Shown piece by piece: positions 54,853 to 63,335 of a DNA stretch of 64,000 nucleotides; position 1 is the first letter of the stretch, and the number at the start of each line of letters is the position of its first letter. A program made the translations under genes and the position numbers. Below the pieces are notes generated by a model. That model saw only the letters and a program-made list of their open reading frames with translations. It was not told the DNA's origin and searched no databases. Source of the DNA: an uncultured Bacteroidota bacterium (lineage in GTDB: Bacteria; Bacteroidota; Bacteroidia; AKYH767-A; OLB10); NCBI GenBank assembly GCA_900696575.1, contig CAADHD010000034.1, forward strand, positions 1 through 64,000. Reading direction: 5' to 3'.

Positions 54853-56010
54853 CTACTTGCCGGCATACTGCTTTACATCTTTTCCGTCAATAGTTTTATC
54901 GCAAAGAATGAGCAGGCGTTCCATCACATTTCTCAATTCGCGTATGTTGCCAGTCCAGTTGGTTTCTTTCAGGGCATCATAAGCCGAGGGAGTGATTGTT
55001 TTAACGGGCATCTGGTAGTCAGCACAAATTTCCTTTATGAAGTAATCAGCTAACAGTGGTACATCTTCTCTTCTTTCGTTCAGTGAAGGCACATGAATCA
55101 CAATAACGCTCAGGCGATGGTAAAGGTCTTCGCGGAAGTTACCTTTTTCAATTTCCTTTCTCAGGTCTTTATTGGTGGCCGCCACAATTCTTACATCTAC
55201 AGAAATTTCTTTCTCACCTCCTACTCTTGTAATTTTATTTTCCTGTAATGCACGCAATACTTTGGCCTGGGCAGGTAGGCTCATATCTCCGATTTCATCC
55301 ATGAAAAGAGTGCCTTTATTAGCCAGTTCAAACTTTCCCAATCGCTGTTTTATGGCTGAAGTAAAAGAGCCTTTTTCATGTCCGAACAATTCACTTTCTA
55401 TCAGCTCTGACGGAATTGCCGCACAGTTCACCTCAACAATAGGCGTAGAATTTCGGTTGCTTTTTTCATGAATCCAACGTGCTACCAATTCCTTTCCGGT
55501 TCCGTTTTCACCGGTAACCAACACGCGTGCTTCGGTTGGCGCTACCTTTTCAATCATCTCGCGTACTTTAACAATACCCGGACTTTGACCTATCATTTCG
55601 GCAGTGCGGTAGATTTTCCGTTTCAATGTTTTCGTTTCTGTAACCAGCGATTGGCGGTCTAATGCATTGCGAATGGTAATTAGCAACCTGTTAAGGTCAG
55701 GAGGTTTTGAGATGTAATCAAAAGCACCTTTCTTGATGGCATCAACGGCAGTATCTATTGTTCCATGTCCTGAAATCATCACTACAGGAATATCAGGACA
55801 AATCTCCATGAGCTTATCCAATACTTCCATGCCATCCATTTTCGGCATTTTAATGTCGCAGAGAATGACATCATACTTTTCCTTTTCAGCCATTTTAATT
55901 CCTTCAATGCCGTCAATGGCTTCATCAACATCATGCTTCTCATAAACCAGAATATCCTTCAGGGTATTCCTGATGCTTTTTTCATCATCAATAATTAAAA
56001 TCTTCGACAT
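54853..56010 (-). CDS. NtrC-like response regulator lacking DNA-binding domain
   Basis: 385 residues. Receiver domain (1-120) with phospho-acceptor D52 and K102. AAA+ domain (about 135-370) with Walker A GENGTGKE (167-174), Walker B TLFMDEIGD (234-242) and GNIRELRN (354-361). The sigma-54-contacting loop reads GSFTSA (214-219) instead of GAFTGA. The protein stops at QYAGK, without the Fis-type helix-turn-helix that normally follows. The stop is a simple TAG with no frameshifted HTH visible downstream. It may act without DNA binding, or not through sigma-54 at all. No histidine kinase is adjacent. Confidence 0.9.
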   Translation of the reverse strand: MSKILIIDDEKSIRNTLKDILVYEKHDVDEAIDGIEGIKMAEKEKYDVILCDIKMPKMDGMEVLDKLMEICPDIPVVMISGHGTIDTAVDAIKKGAFDYISKPPDLNRLLITIRNALDRQSLVTETKTLKRKIYRTAEMIGQSPGIVKVREMIEKVAPTEARVLVTGENGTGKELVARWIHEKSNRNSTPIVEVNCAAIPSELIESELFGHEKGSFTSAIKQRLGKFELANKGTLFMDEIGDMSLPAQAKVLRALQENKITRVGGEKEISVDVRIVAATNKDLRKEIEKGNFREDLYHRLSVIVIHVPSLNERREDVPLLADYFIKEICADYQMPVKTITPSAYDALKETNWTGNIRELRNVMERLLILCDKTIDGKDVKQYAGK

Positions 56011-56073
56011 GGTGCGAATATGCTAAAATTGAAAAATAAGTTGAATAAACAGGAAGAACCTCTGCCGAAGTTT

Positions 56074-56937
56074 CTAACCTCTTACCGCTTCTTTGAGGCT
56101 GAGAGCTGAATCGGCAATCGTTAAATAGGCGCCAATGGCTGCTGCCTTTATGGCACTGTTTTTTTTCTTGTAAAAGATAAGGTCGCGTTTAAAAACATCC
56201 CAGTTGTAATGCGTAAGCAAATCCTGCGCAATGGAAATGGTTGGCTCCAGCGATTTGGCAGTATGCCAGTATCCTTTCGGAACAAAAATAGTTTCACCGG
56301 GATGCACCACATCACTGATGGGTGTTGCTTTTGCAAACAATGGGAATTTATTCAAATCAGGCTTCCAGTAATGTTCAATAGTTGACATCCATGGATGCTC
56401 AGGGTCCGGATACATATACTTTACATCATCTGGATGATATACAGTAAATTGTTTTCGGCCATACACCTGTGTTACTATGGCATACAAACCATACAAATCA
56501 TAATGCAGGTAAGGAAACCAGCCTGATGGGCCCCTGAAAAATATTTCAAGTGTGGAAGCATAAGGCATAATGCGCCTGTTGAGCAGTCTGCTTTTAAGAC
56601 GATTAAGCTTCAATACTTCAAATCCCGGCTGCAAATACTGTTTCAGTTCCTGAAACTTAATATCAATATCAAGCTTGAATGGGTAAGGGGCAGGATTATC
56701 TTCTGTAGCTGCCAGCATCATGTCCACATACTGACCTAACGAGTACTTAACTTCTTTAATGCTTCCTGTTTTATCAGGAAAATTCTTCTTGAAATACTCA
56801 GGCGTAAAAAGTTTCATGGCTTCCCAGTCTTTGGCCTGGTCAGTAAGTATAACCGGCTTGTTAGGAATTACATATTCCTGCATGAATTGCTTTGAAGAAA
56901 GCTCTGATCTTCTTTCAATTGAATTTTTTGTTTCCAT
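56074..56937 (-). CDS. Cupin/JmjC-like Fe(II) dioxygenase
   Basis: 287 residues of the cupin_8 family. The opening EYVIPNKPVILTDQAKDWEA is typical. Iron ligands are H145 and D147 (YLHYDLYG) and H225 (KGYWHT), the HxD...H facial triad of 2-oxoglutarate oxygenases. TIFVPKGYWH marks the last cupin strands. Relatives hydroxylate proteins or RNA-associated factors; the target is unknown here. It lies 63 bases upstream of the NtrC-like gene on the same strand. Confidence 0.85.
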   Translation of the reverse strand: METKNSIERRSELSSKQFMQEYVIPNKPVILTDQAKDWEAMKLFTPEYFKKNFPDKTGSIKEVKYSLGQYVDMMLAATEDNPAPYPFKLDIDIKFQELKQYLQPGFEVLKLNRLKSRLLNRRIMPYASTLEIFFRGPSGWFPYLHYDLYGLYAIVTQVYGRKQFTVYHPDDVKYMYPDPEHPWMSTIEHYWKPDLNKFPLFAKATPISDVVHPGETIFVPKGYWHTAKSLEPTISIAQDLLTHYNWDVFKRDLIFYKKKNSAIKAAAIGAYLTIADSALSLKEAVRG

Positions 56938-57015
56938 GATACTTACACTTATGATCGGTTATAATTCTGATAATGGTTTAACGACTAATAAAATGAAAAG
57001 GTTCAGTCATGAAAT

Positions 57016-57420
57016 TCAATCCTCTGTCAGCCAATGACGCGCTTCATCCACATCGTGAAAATAAGCCACTGTAAAGAATCTTTCCGCTTTGGCCTCCGAC
57101 ATGATTTTACTCACCGCCAGATTATTGAAAACATCCTGAGAATGAACAATGGCCATCTTCTTCAAGTTTGTTTTATAAAGCTGAGGAAACCATTCTTCAT
57201 TAGTCCAACTGCGGTCAGCATCCTTGATAACACTCATGTTTTTAAGGTTTGCAAGCCAGCGTTCTATTTTAAACTCCATTACAAATTTTAATCCTGCATT
57301 TAATCCTTCCCGAAACTCTTCTGTTGTGGCAAAGCGTTTCCACCTGAGGTGTATCAGGCGGTTTTCCTTCTCATGGGAAATAAGAAGAAATTCTTTGTCG
57401 AAAAGAACCTGTTCTTCCAT
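57016..57420 (-). CDS. SpoIIAA/STAS-like small protein
   Basis: 134 residues, cytoplasmic. The pattern EENRLIHLRWKRFATTEEFR (with K for the second E) opens a small alpha/beta fold with a central WLANLKNMSVIKDADRSW and MAIVHSQDVFNN. This resembles the SpoIIAA-like (STAS/Sec14-type) family common in Bacteroidota. No specific function is known; such proteins may bind lipids or act as switches. Divergent from the RsmI-like gene. Confidence 0.65.
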   Translation of the reverse strand: MEEQVLFDKEFLLISHEKENRLIHLRWKRFATTEEFREGLNAGLKFVMEFKIERWLANLKNMSVIKDADRSWTNEEWFPQLYKTNLKKMAIVHSQDVFNNLAVSKIMSEAKAERFFTVAYFHDVDEARHWLTED

Positions 57421-57486
57421 GATTTTGTGCTAAGGTAATGATTCTGTGAAATTGGTCATGCCGCGCAGATTAAATTTATTTGCACA

Positions 57487-58200
57487 ATGTCTTCTTCCAC
57501 TCTTTTTCTCATTCCGTCTCTTTTGGGAAATGATGATGCCGGCCAGATTCCTGAGAGTACAAAAACGGAAGTACAAAAACTGAAATACTTCATCGTTGAG
57601 AATTCGAAAGAAGCACGAAAGTTTCTGAAAATCATTTTTCCGCAAATGATTCAGCAGGAAATTGCAGTGATTGAATTTGATAAACATGATAAAAATCCTG
57701 ACTGGAAAACTTTTCTGTCCCCCCTCGAGGCAGGAAATGATGCAGGCCTGATTTCCGATTGCGGTTGCCCTGCCGTTGCCGACCCCGGCAGCGGGTTAAT
57801 TGCTGCAGCACACAGAGAGGGAATCAAAATAAAGCCGCTTATAGGCCCGTCAAGCATACTGCTTGCGCTTATGGCTTCCGGTTTTAACGGCCAGTCATTT
57901 ATTTTTCATGGCTACCTGCCGGTCGAAAAAAAATTACTGGTTAAGAAATTAAAGCAAATGGAACAGGAATCACGAAAGCTGAATCAAACGCAGATTTTTA
58001 TGGAAACCCCTTATCGTAATCTATCGTTGCTTAATTCCTTGTTGTCAACTTTAAACAGTCAGACTTATTTATCCATCTCCTGCAATCTCACCTGTGATGA
58101 TGAATGGATAAAAACTCTTCCTGTAAGCAAATGGAAAAACCTGGGCGAAATTCCCATTCTAAAAAAGCCTTGCATCTTTCTTATTTATTCAATCCATTAA
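57487..58200 (+). CDS. RsmI-like tetrapyrrole-methylase-fold methyltransferase
   Basis: 237 residues. The SAM-binding fold shows LFLIPSLLGND, ISDCGCPAVADPGSGLI, LIGPSSILLALMASGF and IFHGYLPVEKK, very like RsmI (16S rRNA C1402 2'-O-methyltransferase). However, the start is divergent and the C-terminal helix-turn domain of RsmI is missing. In Bacteroidota this is a common RsmI paralogue, so the substrate is uncertain. It ends 12 bases before the convergent FKBP gene. Confidence 0.82.
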   Translation: MSSSTLFLIPSLLGNDDAGQIPESTKTEVQKLKYFIVENSKEARKFLKIIFPQMIQQEIAVIEFDKHDKNPDWKTFLSPLEAGNDAGLISDCGCPAVADPGSGLIAAAHREGIKIKPLIGPSSILLALMASGFNGQSFIFHGYLPVEKKLLVKKLKQMEQESRKLNQTQIFMETPYRNLSLLNSLLSTLNSQTYLSISCNLTCDDEWIKTLPVSKWKNLGEIPILKKPCIFLIYSIH

Positions 58201-58212
58201 ATCTTTTGTCAT

Positions 58213-58776
58213 TCAATTTTTGACTTTGTTCTCACCTCCCATCACCCTCTCCAGACTCACTGTCATCACCAGTGCTGCATTAGGCGGAATACAATCGCCA
58301 TCTCCCGAAAGCCCGAAAGCGAGATAAGAAGGAATAATAAACAATGCTTTATCGCCTTCATGCATCATCAAAACTCCTTCTCTCAAGCCTGCCGGCATAT
58401 CATCCCTGGTTAAATGATATTCGCGGTACAAGGCACTGTCGGCTGTATAGCATTCGCGGCCATCCAGCAGTTTTAATTTATAACGTATTCCGGCAATGTT
58501 ATCCGGTGCGGCAGCAACGGTATCAGTATTTTCACTTCTTTTAATCTGATACTGCAATCCGGTTTTGGTCGAATCCATTTTATATCCATGCCTTTCGATG
58601 TAACCCTGAATATCATCCAACTGATTTTTTACAAACTGTCTGTTTGCCCTTATCAACTGCTCTTTCATTTCGGCAGCACCTATTTTCTTATGCTCATGCT
58701 GCTCACCTGTTGTGCAGGCATAAACCAAAAGCAAGGCCATTATTAAAAATAGATTACGGGCAGCGAAGCAACTCAT
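58213..58776 (-). CDS. FKBP-type peptidyl-prolyl isomerase lipoprotein
   Basis: About 187 residues from the chosen Met, the one before SCFAARNLFLIMALLLVYAC. The lipobox cysteine lies in LVYAC. A short helical dimerisation region (about 35-65) precedes the FKBP domain (TKTGLQYQIKRS, GLREGVLMMHEGDKALFIIP, LAFGLSGDG). It folds proline-containing exported proteins on the outer face of a membrane. It resembles GldI, an FKBP lipoprotein needed for gliding/T9SS in flavobacteria; that identity is only possible. A start at 58803 is the alternative. It overlaps the DHH gene by 23 bases. Confidence 0.85.
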   Translation of the reverse strand: MSCFAARNLFLIMALLLVYACTTGEQHEHKKIGAAEMKEQLIRANRQFVKNQLDDIQGYIERHGYKMDSTKTGLQYQIKRSENTDTVAAAPDNIAGIRYKLKLLDGRECYTADSALYREYHLTRDDMPAGLREGVLMMHEGDKALFIIPSYLAFGLSGDGDCIPPNAALVMTVSLERVMGGENKVKN

Positions 58777-59782
58777 CCTTATATAACGGCAACAGTTTCT
58801 CAAATTGTTTAACCGTTTCGCTCAGCGATAATGTGGAACGGCCTCCGGCAGCATTCATGTGTCCGCCTCCGTTAAAATGACGGGCTGCCAGATCTTTAAC
58901 TGAAAACAAATCTTTTGAACGGAAAGAAATTTTTATTATGTCATCCTTCTCGCAAAAGAAAGCGCTCAATACAATTCCTTTAATGGCCAGCCCGTAATTC
59001 ACAATGCCTTCCGTATCTCCGCTTTGATGATGAAAACGCACCAGTTCTTCTTTGGTAACATGAAAATAAGCAGCCCTGAATTCCGGCAGTACCATTAACT
59101 TATTACTAAGGCAGTATCCAAGAAAACGCGTCCGATCCAACGAAAAATTATCATACACATTCTCATGAATTCTGTAATTCAAGGCACCGGCTTCCATTAA
59201 ATCGGCAATGACTCGGTGCGTCTCCGCTTTCATGGAAGGAAATCGGAACGAGCCGCTGTCAGTCATTATACCCGCATAAAGACACTCTGCCACCTGTGCA
59301 TTGATAAGATGCTTAAACCCCGCCTGGCAAATGAAATGATACACCAACTCACTCGTAGCACAGGCTTCGGGAAAAGAAAATGTAAAATCGCAGAATGGCT
59401 GAGGAGCAAGATGATGGTCAATCAGAATTTTCTTTGCGGGCGACTGCAGCAGCAAATCTCTCATCTTTTCCGTTCGCGCTGGCTCATTAAAATCGAGGCA
59501 GAAGATCAGTTCGGCATTGTTAAGCGCATCATCAGCCGCTTTCTGAGTATTCAGAAAATCAATTACGTTACTGCTTCCCGGCATCCAGCGCAGGAAATCA
59601 GGAAAATCGCTTGGACTTACCACTTTCACACTATGATTTAGCTGCACTAAAAACTGATACAAAGCCAGCGAAGCTCCCAGCGCATCGCCATCAGGTTTAT
59701 GGTGCGGAACAATGCAAATCTTCTTCGCTTTGGTAAGCAAAGCCACAATTTCTTTAAGCTGCGCAGCATTAAATAGATACAT
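58754..59782 (-). CDS. DHH-family phosphoesterase, NrnA-like
   Basis: 342 residues. DHH domain: H27/H28, D31 and D33 (HHKPDGDALG), LCLDFNEP-type motif at FCLDFNEP, and the DHH triad at 122-124 (IDHH). The DHHA1 domain ends with GGGHMNAAGG. It degrades short RNA oligomers (nanoRNA) and pAp in the cytoplasm. It overlaps the FKBP lipoprotein gene, so the two are translationally coupled, an arrangement seen near gldI in flavobacteria (from memory). Confidence 0.93.
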   Translation of the reverse strand: MYLFNAAQLKEIVALLTKAKKICIVPHHKPDGDALGASLALYQFLVQLNHSVKVVSPSDFPDFLRWMPGSSNVIDFLNTQKAADDALNNAELIFCLDFNEPARTEKMRDLLLQSPAKKILIDHHLAPQPFCDFTFSFPEACATSELVYHFICQAGFKHLINAQVAECLYAGIMTDSGSFRFPSMKAETHRVIADLMEAGALNYRIHENVYDNFSLDRTRFLGYCLSNKLMVLPEFRAAYFHVTKEELVRFHHQSGDTEGIVNYGLAIKGIVLSAFFCEKDDIIKISFRSKDLFSVKDLAARHFNGGGHMNAAGGRSTLSLSETVKQFEKLLPLYKDELLRCP

Positions 59783-59858
59783 GGGGCGAAGATGGTAAAA
59801 TTTGAACGCAGAGACACCATGAGCCGGTTGGCAATGTAGTTATCCGCGCCTTGCTTCC

Positions 59859-59866
59859 TATTTTTG
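59859..59866 (+). promoter_or_regulatory. -7 element of the two-domain oxidoreductase gene
   Basis: TATTTTTG matches TAnnTTTG, 16 bases before the ATG at 59883. Confidence 0.45.
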
Positions 59867-59882
59867 GCCTTTGAAAGAAACA

Positions 59883-62009
59883 ATGCAACAATTAACACAA
59901 TTGCTTAAAGACGGAACCATGAAGATTACCGAGGTTCCGTTTCCGGCTTTGCAGCCCGGATGGATAATGGTACGGAATCATTTTTCGGTCATCAGTGCCG
60001 GTACCGAAGGCAAAACCGTAAAAGATGCGCGGCTTGGCTACATTGGCAAAGCACGCGCCCGTAAAGCCGAAGTAAAAAAAGTAATGGATGCAATGCGCAC
60101 ATACGGCATTCGCGATACTTACCGCATGGTGATGAACAAGCTCGATGCACCTTCTGCCTTGGGTTACAGTTCAGCCGGTGAAATAATTGCTGTGGCTCAT
60201 GATGTAACCGGCCTAAAAGTAGGCGACTATGTAGCTTGTGGGGGCGCTTCAGCCTGTCATGCTGAAGTAATTTCCGTACCGGTAAATCTTTGTGTGAAAA
60301 TAAACAAACAGATTCCTCTTGATGAAGCCGCCTTTGTTACCATTGGCTCTATAGCTATGCAGGGCGTTAGGCAGGCAGGGTTGCAATTAGGCGAAAGCTG
60401 TGCCGTTATCGGGCTCGGTTTAATTGGCAGGATTACCATGCAGCTTTTACAGGTAGCCGGAGTAAATGCCATAGGCATTGATGTAAGCGCAACCGCTGTT
60501 GAAGAAACCAACAGTATGTTACCGGGCTCCTCTTTTAACCGCAACGATGAATCGCTTGAAAAAACCATTCAACATTTAACCCGGGGTATAGGCTGCGATG
60601 CCGTTATCATCACTGCCGGAAGCAATTCCGAGGATCCCGTCAATTTAGCCGGTGCCCTGTGTAGGCAAAAAGGTAAAGTAGTGATTGTGGGCTCTGTACC
60701 TACAGGCTTTGAGCGTAAAAATTATTATGTGAAAGAACTTGAACTGCGTATGTCATGCAGCTACGGACCGGGCAGATATGACGATGAGTACGAACTCCAT
60801 GGTGTGGACTATCCTGCAGGTTATGTACGCTGGACTGAAAACCGTAACATGGAAGCATTTGCTCAGTTGCTTAATCAAAAGAAAATTGACATGAAGCCTC
60901 TTATTTCTCACCGCTTCAGATTTGAAAATGCTGCCGATGCCTACCAGATGATTCTTGATCGAAAAGAATCATTCAGCGGAATTGTGCTTGAATATGACCT
61001 CAAACGGGAAATAAAAACTTCTGTTAAGATTGAAAGTCATTCGTCTTCTCCCTCTCCCGTTAAAGCAGGATTGATTGGTGCCGGTTCCTTTGCTCAGAAT
61101 TTCTTATTACCTGCTCTGGATGGCCTGGCTCATTTTGAAGCAGTAGCCACCGCCCGCTCTAATAATGCCATCAACATTGCAACCAAATACGGATTTGCCA
61201 AAGCTACCGGCAATGCTGATGAAGTTATTTCCGATAAAAATGTAAATACGGTATTTATTGTAACCCGGCACGACACCCATGCCGGATATGTAAGGCAATG
61301 CCTTGCTGAAAATAAAAATGTGTATGTCGAGAAGCCACTATGCCTCAGCGAACATGAACTGGAAGAAATAAAAAATCTCTATATCAATTCCTCTTCTTCG
61401 CTCATGCTCGGCTTTAACCGCAGGTTTGCCCCTATGACTGAACTAATAAAATCAAAACTCAATCCTGCTGTCCCGGTTTCCATTCTTTATCGTATCAATG
61501 CCGGGCAGGTTTCTCCTGAGCATTGGATTCATAACCCCCAGATCGGAGGCGGCAGAATTATTGGCGAGGTATGCCATTTTATTGACCTGTGCACTTTTCT
61601 TGCCGGCTCCCCAATAACATCAATTTCTGCTCAGGCCATTCAGGATCCGTTTCAGCTTAACGATACACTCAATGTAAGTCTTTACTTCAAAAACGGAAGT
61701 ATTGCAACTATTGCCTATTTCTCAAACGGAAATAAAGAAGTAAGTAAAGAATACCTTGAAGTTTATTCACAGGGATGGGTGGCTGTGATGGACGATTTCA
61801 GAGAACTTACTTTATACGGCAAGAAAAAAACCAATGAAAAAGGCAATCAGGATAAAGGTCATAAAAACCAGATAAAACAATTTATCAAATCCATTGAAAA
61901 AGGAAAACCCTCCCCCATTCCGTTCGAAGAAATTTATCACAGCACCCTGGCCACCTTTAAAGTACTTGAATCCATTAAGCTTAATGGTGCGCTGGTTGAA
62001 CTATCCTAA
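59883..62009 (+). CDS. Two-domain oxidoreductase: MDR + Gfo/Idh/MocA
   Basis: 708 residues from the chosen ATG (a TTG at 59871 is an alternative). The first half (about 1-355) is a medium-chain dehydrogenase-like domain (FSVISAGTEGKTV, LGYSSAGEI, CAVIGLGLIGRI). The second (about 390-708) is a Gfo/Idh/MocA domain with NAD-binding LIGAGSFAQN, EKPLC and LGFNRRFAPM. Such fusions sit in polysaccharide biosynthesis loci and probably modify a nucleotide sugar or a sugar-linked intermediate by oxidation/reduction. It leads a run with the toroid protein and sugar transferase. Confidence 0.88.
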   Translation: MQQLTQLLKDGTMKITEVPFPALQPGWIMVRNHFSVISAGTEGKTVKDARLGYIGKARARKAEVKKVMDAMRTYGIRDTYRMVMNKLDAPSALGYSSAGEIIAVAHDVTGLKVGDYVACGGASACHAEVISVPVNLCVKINKQIPLDEAAFVTIGSIAMQGVRQAGLQLGESCAVIGLGLIGRITMQLLQVAGVNAIGIDVSATAVEETNSMLPGSSFNRNDESLEKTIQHLTRGIGCDAVIITAGSNSEDPVNLAGALCRQKGKVVIVGSVPTGFERKNYYVKELELRMSCSYGPGRYDDEYELHGVDYPAGYVRWTENRNMEAFAQLLNQKKIDMKPLISHRFRFENAADAYQMILDRKESFSGIVLEYDLKREIKTSVKIESHSSSPSPVKAGLIGAGSFAQNFLLPALDGLAHFEAVATARSNNAINIATKYGFAKATGNADEVISDKNVNTVFIVTRHDTHAGYVRQCLAENKNVYVEKPLCLSEHELEEIKNLYINSSSSLMLGFNRRFAPMTELIKSKLNPAVPVSILYRINAGQVSPEHWIHNPQIGGGRIIGEVCHFIDLCTFLAGSPITSISAQAIQDPFQLNDTLNVSLYFKNGSIATIAYFSNGNKEVSKEYLEVYSQGWVAVMDDFRELTLYGKKKTNEKGNQDKGHKNQIKQFIKSIEKGKPSPIPFEEIYHSTLATFKVLESIKLNGALVELS

Positions 62010-62030
62010 TGAATTAATACTACCGTTTAA

Positions 62031-63191
62031 ATGAATGCTAATCCTGAATTGCGGATCTCGCTCGAAAAATTAGTTAGCTACATTGAAAAAGAAAATTACC
62101 GTGGTTATGATCCTTATGACGGATTAATGTCGCCTCTGTTTAAACTTCCCGTTCTCCGCTCCAATAAAAAAATAAGATTTCTTGCCCAGCAATTTATCAA
62201 ACGCTTTCCGCTCAACCTGCGACCGGTTCTGTCTATTAAAAAGGGGTTAAACCCCGTTACGCTTGGCCTATGCCTTCAAGGATATACCTCCATGCTGAAA
62301 GTCTATCCTGAAAGACAAAAAGAAATTCATGAAAAGACCAAAATGTTGATTGAACTGCTTGATCAGCTAATACCTGAAGGTTTTCACGGTGCTTGTTGGG
62401 GTTACGACTTCGAATGGGAAGCCCGCTATGCATCTATTCCTTCCTATAAGCCTACTATAGTGGCTACCGGAATAGTTACTAATGCGTTGTTTCAATATTA
62501 TCAGGCAACAAAAAATCAAAAAGCATTTGAACTCTGCCAAAGTGCAGCTCAATTTGTCTTGAAAGATTTGAACAGAACCTATGGCTCTGATAATACAGAT
62601 TTCTGCTTTTCCTATTCTCCATTCGACAGGCAGGCGGTTTTTAATGCCAGCATGAAAGCAGTGCGTTTGCTGGCACAGGTTTACTCGGTTACAAAAAACG
62701 AATTACTTAAAGACACAGCGCGTCAGGCAGCAGCCTTTGTAATGAAGCATCAACGCGATAATGGATCATGGATTTACTCAACTTCCAAAGCCGGCAAGTG
62801 GATTGACAATTACCATACAGGCTATGTGCTTGTTTGTTTGAAAGACTATCAAAACTATTGCAATGATTATTCATTTGAAAAAAATCTTGAACAAGGATTT
62901 GAATTTTATCAGCGAAACTTTTTTTTACCTAACGGGCATCCAAAGTTCTATGACGGCAACCCATATCCGGTTGACTGTACAGCCGCAGCCCAGTCATTAT
63001 TAACATTAACTCAGTTTGGAGAGAAGATCATGGCTGAGCGCACTGCAAGATTTATGATTCAAAACATGCAGAGTAATAATGGGGCTTTTTATTTTAGAAA
63101 ATACAAAACACATACTAATAAAACCTCCTTTATGCGCTGGAGTAATGCCTGGATGATGACCGGAATGGCTGCTTTGGCTCAATTCAGATAA
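62031..63191 (+). CDS. Alpha/alpha-toroid protein from polysaccharide locus
   Basis: 386 residues, no signal peptide. Helical repeats with conserved aromatic/acidic residues (GACWGYDFEWEARYASIPSY, QRDNGSWIYSTSKAG, WIDNYHTGYVLVCL, NGAFYFRKY) indicate an (alpha/alpha)6 toroid like that of glycan lyases, GH88-type hydrolases or terpene cyclases. Databases sometimes give relatives the unlikely name delta-aminolevulinate dehydratase; nothing here supports that. It starts 21 bases after the oxidoreductase. It probably acts on a glycan or lipid-linked sugar in the cytoplasm; unproven. Confidence 0.75.
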   Translation: MNANPELRISLEKLVSYIEKENYRGYDPYDGLMSPLFKLPVLRSNKKIRFLAQQFIKRFPLNLRPVLSIKKGLNPVTLGLCLQGYTSMLKVYPERQKEIHEKTKMLIELLDQLIPEGFHGACWGYDFEWEARYASIPSYKPTIVATGIVTNALFQYYQATKNQKAFELCQSAAQFVLKDLNRTYGSDNTDFCFSYSPFDRQAVFNASMKAVRLLAQVYSVTKNELLKDTARQAAAFVMKHQRDNGSWIYSTSKAGKWIDNYHTGYVLVCLKDYQNYCNDYSFEKNLEQGFEFYQRNFFLPNGHPKFYDGNPYPVDCTAAAQSLLTLTQFGEKIMAERTARFMIQNMQSNNGAFYFRKYKTHTNKTSFMRWSNAWMMTGMAALAQFR

Positions 63192-63213
63192 TACTTTTGT
63201 ATTAGCATGAGAG

Positions 63214-63236
63214 TAAGTTTTTATGTTAAAAACTTA
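63214..63236. repeat. AT-rich hairpin in the leader
   Basis: TAAGTTTTT (63214-63222) pairs with AAAAACTTA (63228-63236) around a 5-base loop. No U-tract follows. It overlaps a tiny 11-codon frame (63207-63242). Confidence 0.4.
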
Positions 63237-63247
63237 TCCTGATAATG

Positions 63248-63277
63248 TTGACTTTAAAGCCTTCTTTAATAAATTTG
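63248..63277 (+). promoter_or_regulatory. Promoter of the sugar transferase gene
   Basis: TTG (63248-63250), 19 bases, then TAAATTTG (63270-63277): a good fit to the Bacteroidota consensus, 58 bases before the ATG. A second -7 match, TACTTTTG (63192-63199), directly follows the previous stop codon and would give a longer leader. Confidence 0.5.
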
Positions 63278-63335
63278 TACCCGACCGATAACGACTCAAT
63301 ATCATTTATTTACTTAGTAACAATAAATTAACCCT

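Noticed and set aside
62031-63191. Toroid protein as delta-aminolevulinate dehydratase
   Set aside because: It lacks the metal-binding cysteines and active-site lysines of HemB; the name appears to be a propagated annotation error.
63207-63242. 11-codon leader peptide before the sugar transferase
   Set aside because: Too short to support; it overlaps an AT-rich hairpin but has no regulatory codon run or attenuator-type terminator.
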